NCBI GenBank assembly: GCA_003279715.1
Contig: QCGY01000008.1
Location: forward strand, 1-59,005
Origin: Pelagibacteraceae bacterium AG-390-D18
GTDB taxonomy: Bacteria > Pseudomonadota > Alphaproteobacteria > Pelagibacterales > Pelagibacteraceae
Length of the DNA: 59,005 bases
Direction: 5' to 3'
The notes under the pieces were generated by a model. That model saw only the letters and a program-made list of their open reading frames with translations. It did not search any database and was not told the DNA's origin. Positions 44,788-54,201 of this stretch are shown here, piece by piece. Made by a program: the position numbers and the translations under genes. Each line of letters starts with the position of its first letter. Positions within the stretch are counted from its first letter, which is position 1.

Positions 44788-45690
44788 ATGTCAGTAAAAT
44801 TAGGAATAGCACCAATTGCATGGAGTAACGATGACATGCCTGAACTTGGTGGTGAAACTTCTTTAGAACAATGTTTGGACGAAGCTAGTCAAGCTGGATT
44901 TATAGGAATAGAGTCGGGTGGAAAATTTCCAAAAACTTCTGAAGAACTTTTACCGAAACTAGATAATTATAATTTGAATTTATGTTCTGGTTGGTATGGA
45001 GGAAATTTAAGACAAAATTCAACTGATGAAGAAAAACAATTAATAAGGGGTCAGCTAGATCTATTTAAAGATTGTAAAGCTCCATGTATAGTTTTTGCTG
45101 AAGTTTCAGGCTCAATTCAAGGAGATCCTAACAGAAAACTTTCAACTAGACCTCAAATGGATAATGAAGAATGGAATTCATTCTGTAATAAATTATCTGA
45201 AATGGGAAAATTTTTAGAGGGTGAAGGCATGCCACTAGCTTATCACCATCATATGGGAACAGTTATTGAAACTCATGAAGATACTATCAGACTTTTAGAA
45301 AATACTGATGATAGTGTTAAGCTTACTTTAGATACTGGACATATGTTGTTTGCTCAAGGAAATTCAAAGAAAATTTTAGAAGACTTTAGTAGTCGTATAA
45401 TTCACATTCACTGCAAAGATATTAGAAAAAATGTTTTAGACAATTCATTAGAAAATGATTTGAGTTTTAGAGGTGCTTTTTTAGATGGCGCTTTTACAGT
45501 GCCGGGAGATGGATGTATCGATTATAAACCTTTATTTGATATTCTAAAGGTTAAGAATTATTCAGGATGGCTAGTGGTTGAGGCGGAACAAGATCCAGCA
45601 AAAGCAAATCCATTTAAATATGCTAAGATAGGTTATAAGTATTTAACTGAAACTCTAAAAGCTAGTAATATTGAAATTTTTAAAAATTAG
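44788..45690 (+). CDS. iolE: Inosose dehydratase-like protein (IolE family)
   Basis: TIM-barrel enzyme of 300 residues. KLGIAPIAWSNDDMPELGG is the characteristic IolE start; LAYHHHMGTVIET and TLDTGHMLFAQG contain metal-binding residues, and IIHIHCKDIRKNV and VEAEQDPAKANPF end the barrel. IolE dehydrates scyllo-inosose in inositol breakdown. Other iol genes (iolB, C, D, A) are not in the window, so the pathway may be scattered or the substrate may differ. Confidence 0.82.
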   Translation: MSVKLGIAPIAWSNDDMPELGGETSLEQCLDEASQAGFIGIESGGKFPKTSEELLPKLDNYNLNLCSGWYGGNLRQNSTDEEKQLIRGQLDLFKDCKAPCIVFAEVSGSIQGDPNRKLSTRPQMDNEEWNSFCNKLSEMGKFLEGEGMPLAYHHHMGTVIETHEDTIRLLENTDDSVKLTLDTGHMLFAQGNSKKILEDFSSRIIHIHCKDIRKNVLDNSLENDLSFRGAFLDGAFTVPGDGCIDYKPLFDILKVKNYSGWLVVEAEQDPAKANPFKYAKIGYKYLTETLKASNIEIFKN

Positions 45691-46191
45691 TTATCTATAA
45701 ACAGAAGTTAATTCATTATTTCCAGCCGCAACACAAGGTGATTTAAAACATGTGCCAACTACCCATTCAGACCCAGGATCTGGTAAAAAATTTGATGACA
45801 TTAAGAAAATAACTCCCATTTCAACAGATTGGCCTGCTTTACCTTCAGCTTTAATTCTTGGATCTGGGTCGGTTCTTACTGTCGTGTCTTCTGAAAAGGG
45901 ATTTTCAATATTAAGATTTTTATTTATATAACCAACTACTTTGTCGGCTATCCATTCTCCATCACAAGGGTCGCCCCAAACAGTAGATTTCCCTTCATCA
46001 TTATTCCCACAGTTATTGATTTCATCATTAATTAAATTAACAACTTTATTGTGATTATCCTTAACAAGATTTGCTCTTGCCTCTACAGCCGGTCTAGTGC
46101 TTGCAGTCCAAATTAACATACCAACAACAAAAATTGCAGAAAATGATACCAAAAATTCTAAAAAACCAAAATTTTTTAAATTAATTCTCAT
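45691..46191 (-). CDS. Pilin-like membrane-anchored protein, function unknown
   Basis: 166 residues with one N-terminal hydrophobic helix (NFGFLEFLVSFSAIFVVGML, about 7-26) followed by a soluble part. The GF-x-E pattern before the helix and the following KDNHNKVVNLINDEINNC resemble type IV pilins, but the Glu is at +3 instead of +5 after the Gly, so processing by prepilin peptidase is doubtful. Four cysteines, in NNCGN, DPCDG and GTCFKSPC, may form disulphides. No pilus gene is adjacent. It is 1 bp downstream of the dehydrogenase gene on the same strand. Confidence 0.5.
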   Translation of the reverse strand: MRINLKNFGFLEFLVSFSAIFVVGMLIWTASTRPAVEARANLVKDNHNKVVNLINDEINNCGNNDEGKSTVWGDPCDGEWIADKVVGYINKNLNIENPFSEDTTVRTDPDPRIKAEGKAGQSVEMGVIFLMSSNFLPDPGSEWVVGTCFKSPCVAAGNNELTSVYR

Positions 46192-46192
46192 A

Positions 46193-47158
46193 TTATAATT
46201 TTACAATTTTCGATTTATCTATTTTTTGATCAAAATAATCTATGATATTTTGAATTGTCTCCATACCCATTCTAATCATGCATTCATCAGTGAAAGCTGC
46301 AGTGTGAGGACTTAAAAATACTTTTTCATTTTTAATAAGTGGGTTATCATTTTCAGGAGGTTCTTTTTCAAATACATCAATTGCAGCTCCAAAAATAAGG
46401 TCTTCATTTAATGCTTTATCTAAATCTCTTTCATGAATTATCCCACCTCTTGCAGCATTAATTAAAATACAATTTTTCTTCATAGTCTTTAATAAATCAT
46501 AATTAATTAAATTTTTTGTTTTATCGTTTAAAGGCATATGAAGAGATACTACATCCATGTCAGTTATTGATTGATTAAGGTCTTCAACCTTTTTTCCACC
46601 TAATGCTTCAATTACTTCTTTTTCAACAAAAGGATCATAAACAAAAACATTCATTTCAAAACCCAAACATCTTTTTATCAATGCTTTTCCAATTCTACCA
46701 AAGCCCATAATTAAGAAGTTTTTCTTCCATATTTCAATTGTTTTTGGAAGTTTATTTCTATCTTTGAAATTTCCATCTCTAACTGTTTTATCGAATAAAT
46801 TTTTTCTTTTAGCAATATGTAACAAAACAAACATTACATGTTCAGCTACCGTAACAGCATTAGCATTTGCAGTAATAGCGATTTTAATATCTTTTTCTTT
46901 TGCTTTTTTTAAGTCTATATTGTCGTATCCAACTCCGTGTCTTGAAATAATTTTAAGATTTTTTGCTTCCTCAATTACTTCTCCTGGTAAATTTGCAATT
47001 CTAATTGATGCTCCATCACAATCTTTAATTTTAGACTTTAAGTTTTCCACAGAAACATCATCAGTAACATCAACTTCAAAATTTGGATGATTTTTGAATA
47101 GCTCCATTCCCTTGTCATGGACTTTTTGTATAACTAGTATTTTTTTTTTATCACTCAT
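46193..47158 (-). CDS. D-2-hydroxyacid dehydrogenase (SerA/glyoxylate reductase-like)
   Basis: NAD-dependent oxidoreductase of 321 residues. The nucleotide motif is MGFGRIGKALIKRC, the catalytic Arg is in INAARGGIIHERDL, the Glu in VFEKEPPENDNPL and the His in LSPHTAAFTDECM. There is no ACT domain, so it is not a standard regulated SerA. Divergent from the TRAP transporter genes by 107 bp, it may act on the hydroxy acid that is imported. Confidence 0.88.
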   Translation of the reverse strand: MSDKKKILVIQKVHDKGMELFKNHPNFEVDVTDDVSVENLKSKIKDCDGASIRIANLPGEVIEEAKNLKIISRHGVGYDNIDLKKAKEKDIKIAITANANAVTVAEHVMFVLLHIAKRKNLFDKTVRDGNFKDRNKLPKTIEIWKKNFLIMGFGRIGKALIKRCLGFEMNVFVYDPFVEKEVIEALGGKKVEDLNQSITDMDVVSLHMPLNDKTKNLINYDLLKTMKKNCILINAARGGIIHERDLDKALNEDLIFGAAIDVFEKEPPENDNPLIKNEKVFLSPHTAAFTDECMIRMGMETIQNIIDYFDQKIDKSKIVKL

Positions 47159-47265
47159 AATTTTATCTAAAGAAGTTTTTTAATACGCAAAAATATCAAT
47201 ATTGTAAATTAAATTTTCAAAAGATTATATATTATCTATATTTATTCAATTAAAGTTGAAATTAT

Positions 47266-47886
47266 TTGATTATTAAAATAAATTTAACTGTGGATTTAAC
47301 TTTCAAAACAATCTTATTTTTTTTTACCTTTCTTCAGAAAGTAAATACTTTTTTTTTAAGAATTGGTCGAAATTTTGCTTGGGTTGCAATTTTATTAATG
47401 GTTGTTGTGATAATGATACAGGTTTTTTTTCGATATGTGTTGAATAATGCTTTGCCGTGGCCAGATGAAGTTGCAAGATTTTTGATGTTATGGATGACTG
47501 GTCTGATTGCTCCATCTGCCTATAGATGGGGTGGATTTGTATCTATAGATATTTTAGAGAGATTTTTGCCAAAATTAATATCAAATTTATTAATTCTTTT
47601 TCTATTAACTTTATCATTAGGTGTTTTAATTATTGGGTTTGAGCTAGGTCTTAAACATATAAACGCTGGTTGGATATTTAGCTCAGCATCTATCAAGATA
47701 CCTTACCACTTAATTGGAGGTAAAGCAGAAGCTATTAAATTAGCCTGGATGTATATGTCTTTACCTGTAGGTATTTTTTTTATGATTTCTATAAATATTG
47801 AATTAATTTTTAGAAATATTTTATCTAATTTTACAAAATTAGAATTACCAAATGATACAGATCAACAAAAATTAGAGGCTCAATAA
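47266..47886 (+). CDS. TRAP transporter small permease (DctQ-like)
   Basis: About four membrane segments in 206 residues. WVAILLMVVVIMIQVFFRYVLNNALPWPDEVARFLMLWM is interrupted by the conserved R-Y-V and W-x-D/E-E-x-A-R pattern of DctQ proteins. The start is unclear: no early ATG exists, so translation starts at TTG 47266 or GTG 47290. It overlaps the large permease by 1 bp. Confidence 0.88.
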   Translation: MIIKINLTVDLTFKTILFFFTFLQKVNTFFLRIGRNFAWVAILLMVVVIMIQVFFRYVLNNALPWPDEVARFLMLWMTGLIAPSAYRWGGFVSIDILERFLPKLISNLLILFLLTLSLGVLIIGFELGLKHINAGWIFSSASIKIPYHLIGGKAEAIKLAWMYMSLPVGIFFMISINIELIFRNILSNFTKLELPNDTDQQKLEAQ

Positions 47887-49175
47887 TGTTGATTTGGTTC
47901 TTGCCACTTTTTTTATTATTTTTAATGATTGGCTTGCCAGTTTTTTTTGGTCTTTTAGCTGCCCCAGGAATTTTACTTTGGTTAAATGATCAGGGAAGAG
48001 ATGGGGCGATGCTTTATAGAAATATTTATAATGGCATCGACAGCTTTCCTTTAATGGCAATTCCATTCTTTATGTTAGCAGGTGAATTGATGAATAGAGG
48101 AGGAATTACTCTTAGATTAGTAGAATTCAGTCAGGCTATGATGGGTCATCTAAAAGGAGGTTTGGCTCATGTAAATGTTTTGACTTCCATGTTATTTGCA
48201 GGCTTATCTGGTTCAGCTGTAGCTGATACTTCAGCGATAGGCTCAATGTTAATTCCTGCAATGGAAAAACAAGGTTATACAAAAAAATTTGCTGCAGCTA
48301 TTACAGCCGCAAGTTCAGTTATAGGTCCAATAATTCCACCTTCAGGAATAATGATTATATATGCTTATGTCATGGGGGAAAGCGTTGCAGCTTTATTTCT
48401 TGCAGGAATTGTTCCCGGAATTTTAGTTGGAGTAAGTTTAATGGTTACAATTAAATTTATGGCGAAGCGATATAATTTTCCAGCTGTAACCAAAAAAACA
48501 ACATGGAGTCAAAGAGGCAAAGCATCTTTAAAAGCTTTTTTTCCTTTAATGACACCAGTAATAATTCTTGGAGGAATTCTAGGTGGAATTTTTACTCCTA
48601 CAGAAGCTTCTGCAGTGGCTGCTGCTTATGCAATGTTTATAGGATTATTTGTTCTAAAATCTTTAGAGTGGAAAGAGATACCTAAAGTAATGACTAAAGC
48701 TGCAATGGTCTCATCAGTTGTGCTTCTTCTAGTTGGTGCTGCAATGGCATTTAAAACTGTTGTTAGTTTATCCCATGCTCCTGAGTATCTAGCTCAATTT
48801 GTGTTAGGATTAAGTGACAACCCATATATTTTATTATTTTTAATTAATATTTTATTATTTATTGTTGGAATGTTTTTAGACGCAGGGCCAGCAATAATAA
48901 TCTTGGGTCCTATCTTAGGACCAGTTTTTGTTGAGCTTGGGGTTCATCCTGTTCATTTTGCTATCATCATGTCAGTAAACTTAACTGTTGGATTAGCTAC
49001 ACCTCCAATGGGGCTTGTTCTCTTTGTTGCTTCATCTGTGTCCGGTGAAAGAGTTGAAACAATTGCAAAAGCAATATTGCCTTTCTTAGCTGTGGAAGCA
49101 ATTGTAATATTTCTAATCACTTATTTTCCAGCAATTTCAATGACTATTCCTCTTCTTACTGGTTTTGCTAAATAG
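47886..49175 (+). CDS. TRAP transporter large permease (DctM-like)
   Basis: About twelve hydrophobic segments in 429 residues. Diagnostic blocks are PFFMLAGELMNRGGIT, GLSGSAVADTSAIGSML, SSVIGPIIPPSGIMIIYAY, GGIFTPTEASAVAAAYA and NLTVGLATPPMGLVLF. It uses the sodium gradient to import organic acids delivered by the binding protein. Translated together with the small permease; the binding-protein gene follows after 86 bp. Confidence 0.96.
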   Translation: MLIWFLPLFLLFLMIGLPVFFGLLAAPGILLWLNDQGRDGAMLYRNIYNGIDSFPLMAIPFFMLAGELMNRGGITLRLVEFSQAMMGHLKGGLAHVNVLTSMLFAGLSGSAVADTSAIGSMLIPAMEKQGYTKKFAAAITAASSVIGPIIPPSGIMIIYAYVMGESVAALFLAGIVPGILVGVSLMVTIKFMAKRYNFPAVTKKTTWSQRGKASLKAFFPLMTPVIILGGILGGIFTPTEASAVAAAYAMFIGLFVLKSLEWKEIPKVMTKAAMVSSVVLLLVGAAMAFKTVVSLSHAPEYLAQFVLGLSDNPYILLFLINILLFIVGMFLDAGPAIIILGPILGPVFVELGVHPVHFAIIMSVNLTVGLATPPMGLVLFVASSVSGERVETIAKAILPFLAVEAIVIFLITYFPAISMTIPLLTGFAK

Positions 49176-49261
49176 TTATTTTATTTTTTATCGATAATAG
49201 ACTCTCAATAATTTTAAGTATAATCTCTATACATAAATATTAAAAAGAGAGGGAAATAATT

Positions 49262-50314
49262 ATGAACAATTTAATTAAATCATTTTTTTCATTATTATTG
49301 TTGATTGGTTTTACTGCATCTGTTTCAGCTGCAGATTACAATCTTAGAATGACAATGAACTCTAATGATCAAGATGAAGATTACGATGGTGCAGTAGTTT
49401 TTAAAAACTATGTTGAAGCAGCATCTAATGGTAAAATAGGTGTAGAACTTTTTGTAGGTACGCAACTTTGCTCAAAAGGAGCTGAGTGTTTACAAGGTGT
49501 ATCTGATGGAAGTATAGATATTTATATATCTACTTCTGGTGGAGCTGCGGGTGTATTCCCATATGTTCAAGTTTTAGATTTACCTTATCTAATGGCTAAT
49601 GACAGAATTGCTGAAGATGTTATGCAAGGTGATTTCGTAAGAACTATGAGAAAAATGGCTCTTAAAGACTCTAGTGACTCTATTAGATTGATGACTATTG
49701 GAAATACAGGTGGATGGAGAAACTTTGCAAACACAAAAAGAAGAGTTGCAGATCCATCAGATATGAAAGGTCTAAAAATTAGAACTGTGGTAGCTGATTT
49801 ACCTCAAGAGCTTGTTAGAGCTTTGGGTGCTTCACCAACTCCTATTCCATGGCCTGAATTATTTACATCTTTTCAAACAGGTGTAGTTGAAGGCTCAAAA
49901 AATGGAATAACTGACATTATGAATATGAAGTTTCCTGATGCAGGTCTAAAATATGTAACGTTAGATGGACATGCATACATGGGAGCACTTTGGTGGATGA
50001 ACAATGCAAAATATGAGTCTATGCCAACTGATCTTAAAAGAGTGGTTACAGATGGATTCTATGCTTTACAACAAGCAACTTTTGCATCTCCAAAAAGAAA
50101 ATCAATCAAAGCTTATGAGGATTTTGTAGCTGGTGGTGGAGACTTATATGTCCCAACACCTGATCAAAAGGCAGGTTTCAAGAAAGCTGCAAGCCCAGTT
50201 TATGATTGGTTTAAGTCAAATGTTAAAGGCGGTGGAGAAATCTTTAACGCTTTAACTAGTGCAGTTGCTGATGCTGAAAAAAGAGCATCTAGTGATTATA
50301 AAAAAGACTTATAA
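49262..50314 (+). CDS. TRAP transporter periplasmic binding protein (DctP-like)
   Basis: 350 residues with a signal peptide (about 1-23, LLLLIGFTASVSAA). The family features QLCSKGAECLQGVSDGSIDIYI, MKGLKIRTVV with the carboxylate-binding Arg, and WPELFTSFQTGVVEGSKNG are present. The strong Shine-Dalgarno GAGAGGGA fits high expression. The substrate is probably an organic acid; the neighbouring hydroxyacid dehydrogenase hints at a 2-hydroxy acid, but this is inference. Confidence 0.93.
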   Translation: MNNLIKSFFSLLLLIGFTASVSAADYNLRMTMNSNDQDEDYDGAVVFKNYVEAASNGKIGVELFVGTQLCSKGAECLQGVSDGSIDIYISTSGGAAGVFPYVQVLDLPYLMANDRIAEDVMQGDFVRTMRKMALKDSSDSIRLMTIGNTGGWRNFANTKRRVADPSDMKGLKIRTVVADLPQELVRALGASPTPIPWPELFTSFQTGVVEGSKNGITDIMNMKFPDAGLKYVTLDGHAYMGALWWMNNAKYESMPTDLKRVVTDGFYALQQATFASPKRKSIKAYEDFVAGGGDLYVPTPDQKAGFKKAASPVYDWFKSNVKGGGEIFNALTSAVADAEKRASSDYKKDL

Positions 50315-50331
50315 TATTAAATAAATTTTAA

Positions 50332-50354
50332 TGGGGCGGATTTTAATTCGCCCT
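50332..50354 (+). terminator. Candidate terminator hairpin after dctP
   Basis: GGGCG (50334-50338) pairs with CGCCC (50349-50353), extended by three weaker inner pairs. It lies about 20 bp after the dctP stop and right at the end of the convergent Sel1-repeat gene. No good T-run follows on either strand, so termination efficiency is uncertain. Confidence 0.5.
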
Positions 50355-50355
50355 G

Positions 50356-50826
50356 TTATCTAAAAGGATAAATCCAAGATTTGTAATCTTTAATAAGTAT
50401 ATGAGCTTTTTCAATTTGTTCAGGAGTCATTTTCTTAATAACTTCTTCCTGAGAAATTGCAGCATCAGGGTCTCCCCCTATAGCAGACAAGCCATACCAC
50501 ATATAAGCTCTAACAAGGTCAGGGGCAGGAAGTCCTCTTCCAATTTCATAGTACCATCCTACACCAGATTGAGCACCGGGATGACCTTTCATAGAAGATC
50601 TAAGGTACCACTCAAAAGCTCTTACATCGTCTCTTTCAACTCCAAGACCCATAGCATACATAATTCCAATAAGTTCTTCTGCATCAGCATTTCCAGACCT
50701 AGCTGCTGGCATAAGCTCTTCCATAGCTTCTTTAAATTTTCCTTCTTCCATCAAATCTCTTGCATTTTCAATTTCAGCAAAAACTATAGAGGGAATAAAA
50801 AAAATTATAAAAATATACTTAATCAT
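50356..50826 (-). CDS. Sel1-repeat (TPR-like) exported protein
   Basis: 156 residues with a signal peptide (1-17, YIFIIFFIPSIVFA). The mature part has about three Sel1 repeats: AMEELMPAARSGNADAEELI, IMYAMGLGVERDDVRAFEWY and WYYEIGRGLPAPDLVRAYMW. Such repeats make protein-protein contacts in the periplasm; the partner is unknown. Its start codon lies back to back with the cytochrome c peroxidase gene. Confidence 0.87.
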   Translation of the reverse strand: MIKYIFIIFFIPSIVFAEIENARDLMEEGKFKEAMEELMPAARSGNADAEELIGIMYAMGLGVERDDVRAFEWYLRSSMKGHPGAQSGVGWYYEIGRGLPAPDLVRAYMWYGLSAIGGDPDAAISQEEVIKKMTPEQIEKAHILIKDYKSWIYPFR

Positions 50827-52164
50827 TTAAAAATTATTTTATTTATAGTTCTATTTTTAATTTCAGTAAATAAATCATACGCAACAGAATTACCAAAACC
50901 TTTAACCAATGATGATTTTCATCAAGCTGATATAGAAAAAGTTAAAATAGGTAGACTTTTGTTTCATGATAAAATTTTATCTGCAAATCGTAATATTGCC
51001 TGTGCAACATGTCATAGTCATGATTTAGGAGGTACTGATGGTCTTTCACTTGGTATTGGAGAGGGTGGACATGGTATTGGCTTAAATAGAACAGCTGGAA
51101 TTGGAGCAGATAGGATTAAAAAACGAATACCAAGAAATTCTTTAGCTTTATGGAATTTGGGATTTAAAGAAATAACAACACTATTACATGATGGAAGGGT
51201 GACTAAATCAAATATGTTTGGTAATAATTTTAATACTCCAGCTCAAGAAGCACTTCCAAAGGGTTTAGATAATATTGTTGCGGTACAAGCTTTATTTCCA
51301 ATGACTAGGCAATTTGAAATGGCAGGCAATCCAGGTGAAAACGAAATAATAGGACTAGTTTCAAAAGTTGGAAAAGATAGTATGACAATTGATAGAGTTT
51401 GGCCTGTAATTACACACAGAATTAGAGGAATACCTGAATATGTTAATTTATTTAAAAATGCTTTTGAAGATGTAGATAGTTCTTTAGATATTAATATTAC
51501 TCATATCGTAAATTCAATTGCTGCTTTTGAAATTCATGAATGGACTTCTTTCGACTCTCCGTTTGATGATTATTTAAACGGTGACAAAAAAGCTTTAACT
51601 TCTAAACAAATTAAAGGAATGGAATTATTTTATGGAAAAGCAAATTGTAGCTCGTGTCACTCAGGATCTTTGTTGTCAGATCAAAAATTTCACTCAATAG
51701 GAATTCCACAGTTTGGACCAGGAAGAACTAGGCCTTTTGATCCTTATGCACGGGATGTAGGTCGTATGGTTGAAACAGATAATATAAATGATATGTATAA
51801 ATTTAAGACTCCTGCATTAAGAAATGTTTCTTTAACCGCTCCTTATGGACATAATGGTGCTTACCCAACTCTCAAAGGAATAATCAAACAACATTTAGAT
51901 CCGACTAAAATGAATAAAAATTGGAAACCAGCATATGCAAATTTACCTAATGCTCCTTGGTTAGAGCAGATCGATTTTGTAACTTTTTCAGATAAAAGGG
52001 AACAAGACAGAATACTATCAAGTATAAATATTAAGCCTGTAGACTTAGATGAAAAAGAAATCGATTTATTAGTTTTATTTCTAGAGTCGCTAACTGGCAA
52101 AAGTGGAAATCAAAGACCGCTCGGTAAACCAATTAAGGTACCAAGTGGATTAACAATTGATTAA
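50815..52164 (+). CDS. Di-heme cytochrome c peroxidase (CcpA/MauG family), start codon unclear
   Basis: Periplasmic di-heme peroxidase or related oxidase, about 430 mature residues. Heme motifs are CATCH (IACATCHSHDLGG) and CSSCH (KANCSSCHSG); MTRQFEMAGNPGENEI and TPALRNVSLTAPYGHNGAYPTL are conserved. A signal peptide (KIILFIVLFLISVNKSYA) is present, but no ATG, GTG or TTG lies in frame close before it. I place the start at ATA 50815 (would read MLNHLKIILF) as a guess; the frame is open upstream to 50401, antisense to the Sel1 gene. A point mutation or base error is the alternative. Confidence 0.8.
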   Translation: MLNHLKIILFIVLFLISVNKSYATELPKPLTNDDFHQADIEKVKIGRLLFHDKILSANRNIACATCHSHDLGGTDGLSLGIGEGGHGIGLNRTAGIGADRIKKRIPRNSLALWNLGFKEITTLLHDGRVTKSNMFGNNFNTPAQEALPKGLDNIVAVQALFPMTRQFEMAGNPGENEIIGLVSKVGKDSMTIDRVWPVITHRIRGIPEYVNLFKNAFEDVDSSLDINITHIVNSIAAFEIHEWTSFDSPFDDYLNGDKKALTSKQIKGMELFYGKANCSSCHSGSLLSDQKFHSIGIPQFGPGRTRPFDPYARDVGRMVETDNINDMYKFKTPALRNVSLTAPYGHNGAYPTLKGIIKQHLDPTKMNKNWKPAYANLPNAPWLEQIDFVTFSDKREQDRILSSINIKPVDLDEKEIDLLVLFLESLTGKSGNQRPLGKPIKVPSGLTID

Positions 52165-52194
52165 TTTTTTGAATTAAACTGATACAAGCAAAAT

Positions 52195-53277
52195 ATGAAA
52201 ATAATTAAATATGGGATTATTGGAGCGGGAACAATGGCTCGTGAACATATTCTAAATATTTCATTAATTGAAAATGCAGAAGTAGTTGCTCTTTCTGATC
52301 CTCATGAAGCATCATTAAATCAGTGCAAGGATATACTTAAAACAAAAGTACCTTGCTTCAAAAATTATCAAGATATGATCAAAGAAAACTTAGTTGATGT
52401 ATACTTAATTTCATCACCTAATTTTACGCATATTGAAATTTTAAAAGATGTTATTAAAACTAAAAAACATATATTGGTTGAAAAACCTTTATGCACCAAT
52501 ACAAAAGATTGTTTAGAAATTAAAAAACTTACAAAAGATTATCCATCACTTTTCTGGACAGCAATGGAATATCGATACATGCCTCCTGTTGCAAAATTTA
52601 TTGATGAAATTCACAACAAAACAATAGGAGAATTAAAAACATTAACTATTAGAGAGCATCGATTTCCTTTTTTAAAAAAAATAAATAATTGGAATCGATT
52701 TGAAAAGAATACTGGTGGTACTTTAGTTGAAAAATGTTGTCATTTTTTTGACTTAATGCGTCTAATAGCAAAAAGTAAACCTATAAGTGTTTATGCAAGT
52801 GGAGCCCAAGATGTAAATCATCTTGACGAAGAATATGATGGTAAAAAACCAGATATCATTGATAACGCTTATGTAATTGTAAACTTTGAAAATGGAGCTA
52901 GAAGTTTGCTCGAACTTTGTATGTTTGCTGAAAATTCAGATATGCAAGAAGAGTTAGTTGCGACTGGAAATAAAGGAAAAATTGAAACATCAGTGCCATC
53001 TAATGAGTCTGGTAAAATTTCTTCAAATTTACGAATTGGTATGAGAGATGGAGAAACCAGACTTGAAACTATTGAAGTTGATAAAAAAATTTTAGAAGCT
53101 GGTCATCATCATGGGTCTACTTATTATGAACATTTAGCTTTTTTAAATGCAATTAAAAATAATTCTAATCCTGAAGTATCGTTAAATGATGGGTTGATTG
53201 CTGTAGCAGTAGGAGAGGCAGCAGAAAAATCAATTAAACTTAGAAGATTAGTTAAATTAGAAGAAATTATTGATTAA
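52195..53277 (+). CDS. Gfo/Idh/MocA oxidoreductase
   Basis: NAD(P)-dependent dehydrogenase of 360 residues. The Rossmann motif is GIIGAGTMAREHILNIS, the family lysine is in LVEKPLCTN and NTGGTLVEKCCHFFDLMRL carries the catalytic His. Family members oxidise inositols, sugars or their derivatives; the substrate is not readable. It ends convergently with the hydroxyacid dehydrogenase gene (11 bp overlap). Confidence 0.88.
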   Translation: MKIIKYGIIGAGTMAREHILNISLIENAEVVALSDPHEASLNQCKDILKTKVPCFKNYQDMIKENLVDVYLISSPNFTHIEILKDVIKTKKHILVEKPLCTNTKDCLEIKKLTKDYPSLFWTAMEYRYMPPVAKFIDEIHNKTIGELKTLTIREHRFPFLKKINNWNRFEKNTGGTLVEKCCHFFDLMRLIAKSKPISVYASGAQDVNHLDEEYDGKKPDIIDNAYVIVNFENGARSLLELCMFAENSDMQEELVATGNKGKIETSVPSNESGKISSNLRIGMRDGETRLETIEVDKKILEAGHHHGSTYYEHLAFLNAIKNNSNPEVSLNDGLIAVAVGEAAEKSIKLRRLVKLEEIID

Positions 53278-54193
53278 AAAATTCTGTTGTTTTTTTTACG
53301 ATAAAATCACTCACTCTAATATTCGACTCAGTTGTAACACCGGAGATGTGTGGCGTTAAAATACAATTCATATCAGAACTAACTTTTTTATAAAATTCAC
53401 TTTTTATTGGTTCGTTTTCAAAAACATCCAAGGCAAATCCAGAAATTAAATCATTATGATAAGCATCAATTAAATCATTTTCGTTTATAATACTTCCTCT
53501 TGAAGTATTAATTATTATTGGTTTATTTTTCATTTGTGAAAATGTCGATTTATTGATTAAATTTTTTGTTTCTTCAGTTAATGGAAGATGTAAAGAAATT
53601 ATATCTGATTTTTCTAAAATCTCTTTTAAATTTGATAATTCAATTTTGATTTCTTTTTTATTTAATTCAGCAAGATAAGGATCATAAGCTAAAACAGTTA
53701 ATTTATTTTTTAAAGCATATTCAGCAACTTTTTTTCCAATTGTTCCAAAACCTATAACTCCTAAGCATTTTTGATTTATTTCAGCTGATTTAATTGTTGT
53801 CCTCGGCCATTCACCTTTTACTGTTCCAGAATGAAACATAGGGATTTTTTTTACTAAAGACATTGAAGAGGATAAAACATACTCTGCAACTGAATCGGCA
53901 TTCATACCTGTGGCTGGTTGAACATGAATATTTTTAACTTTACAATTTTCTGTATCAATATTGTCTAAACCAACACCTAATCTACCAATGAATTTTAGGC
54001 TACTAGCATTTTCTAAAATATTTAAGTTTACTTTAGTTTTGTTTCTAACAATCAATCCATCATAGTCTTTAATTATTTTTTCTAATTTTTTATTATTCTC
54101 CCAAAGTTTTTCATCGTATTTAACATCAAATTTATTTTTTAAATTATTTAGACTTTCTTGATTTATAAATTCTGTGATTAAAATTTTAGTCAT
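53267..54193 (-). CDS. D-2-hydroxyacid dehydrogenase
   Basis: NAD-dependent enzyme of 308 residues with GVIGFGTIGKKVAEYA, catalytic Arg in INTSRGSIINENDL, Glu in VFENEPIKSEF and His in LTPHISGVTTES. Last gene of the tctC-tctA-tctB operon (8 bp after tctB), so it probably acts on a hydroxy acid brought in by this transporter or on its breakdown product. It is a clear paralogue of the dehydrogenase at 46193. Confidence 0.9.
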   Translation of the reverse strand: MTKILITEFINQESLNNLKNKFDVKYDEKLWENNKKLEKIIKDYDGLIVRNKTKVNLNILENASSLKFIGRLGVGLDNIDTENCKVKNIHVQPATGMNADSVAEYVLSSSMSLVKKIPMFHSGTVKGEWPRTTIKSAEINQKCLGVIGFGTIGKKVAEYALKNKLTVLAYDPYLAELNKKEIKIELSNLKEILEKSDIISLHLPLTEETKNLINKSTFSQMKNKPIIINTSRGSIINENDLIDAYHNDLISGFALDVFENEPIKSEFYKKVSSDMNCILTPHISGVTTESNIRVSDFIVKKTTEFFNQ

Positions 54194-54201
54194 AAAATAT
54201 G

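Noticed and set aside
50401..50814. Long N-terminal extension of the cytochrome c peroxidase frame
   Set aside because: It is antisense to the Sel1-repeat gene, has no family similarity, and would put the signal peptide in the middle of the protein.
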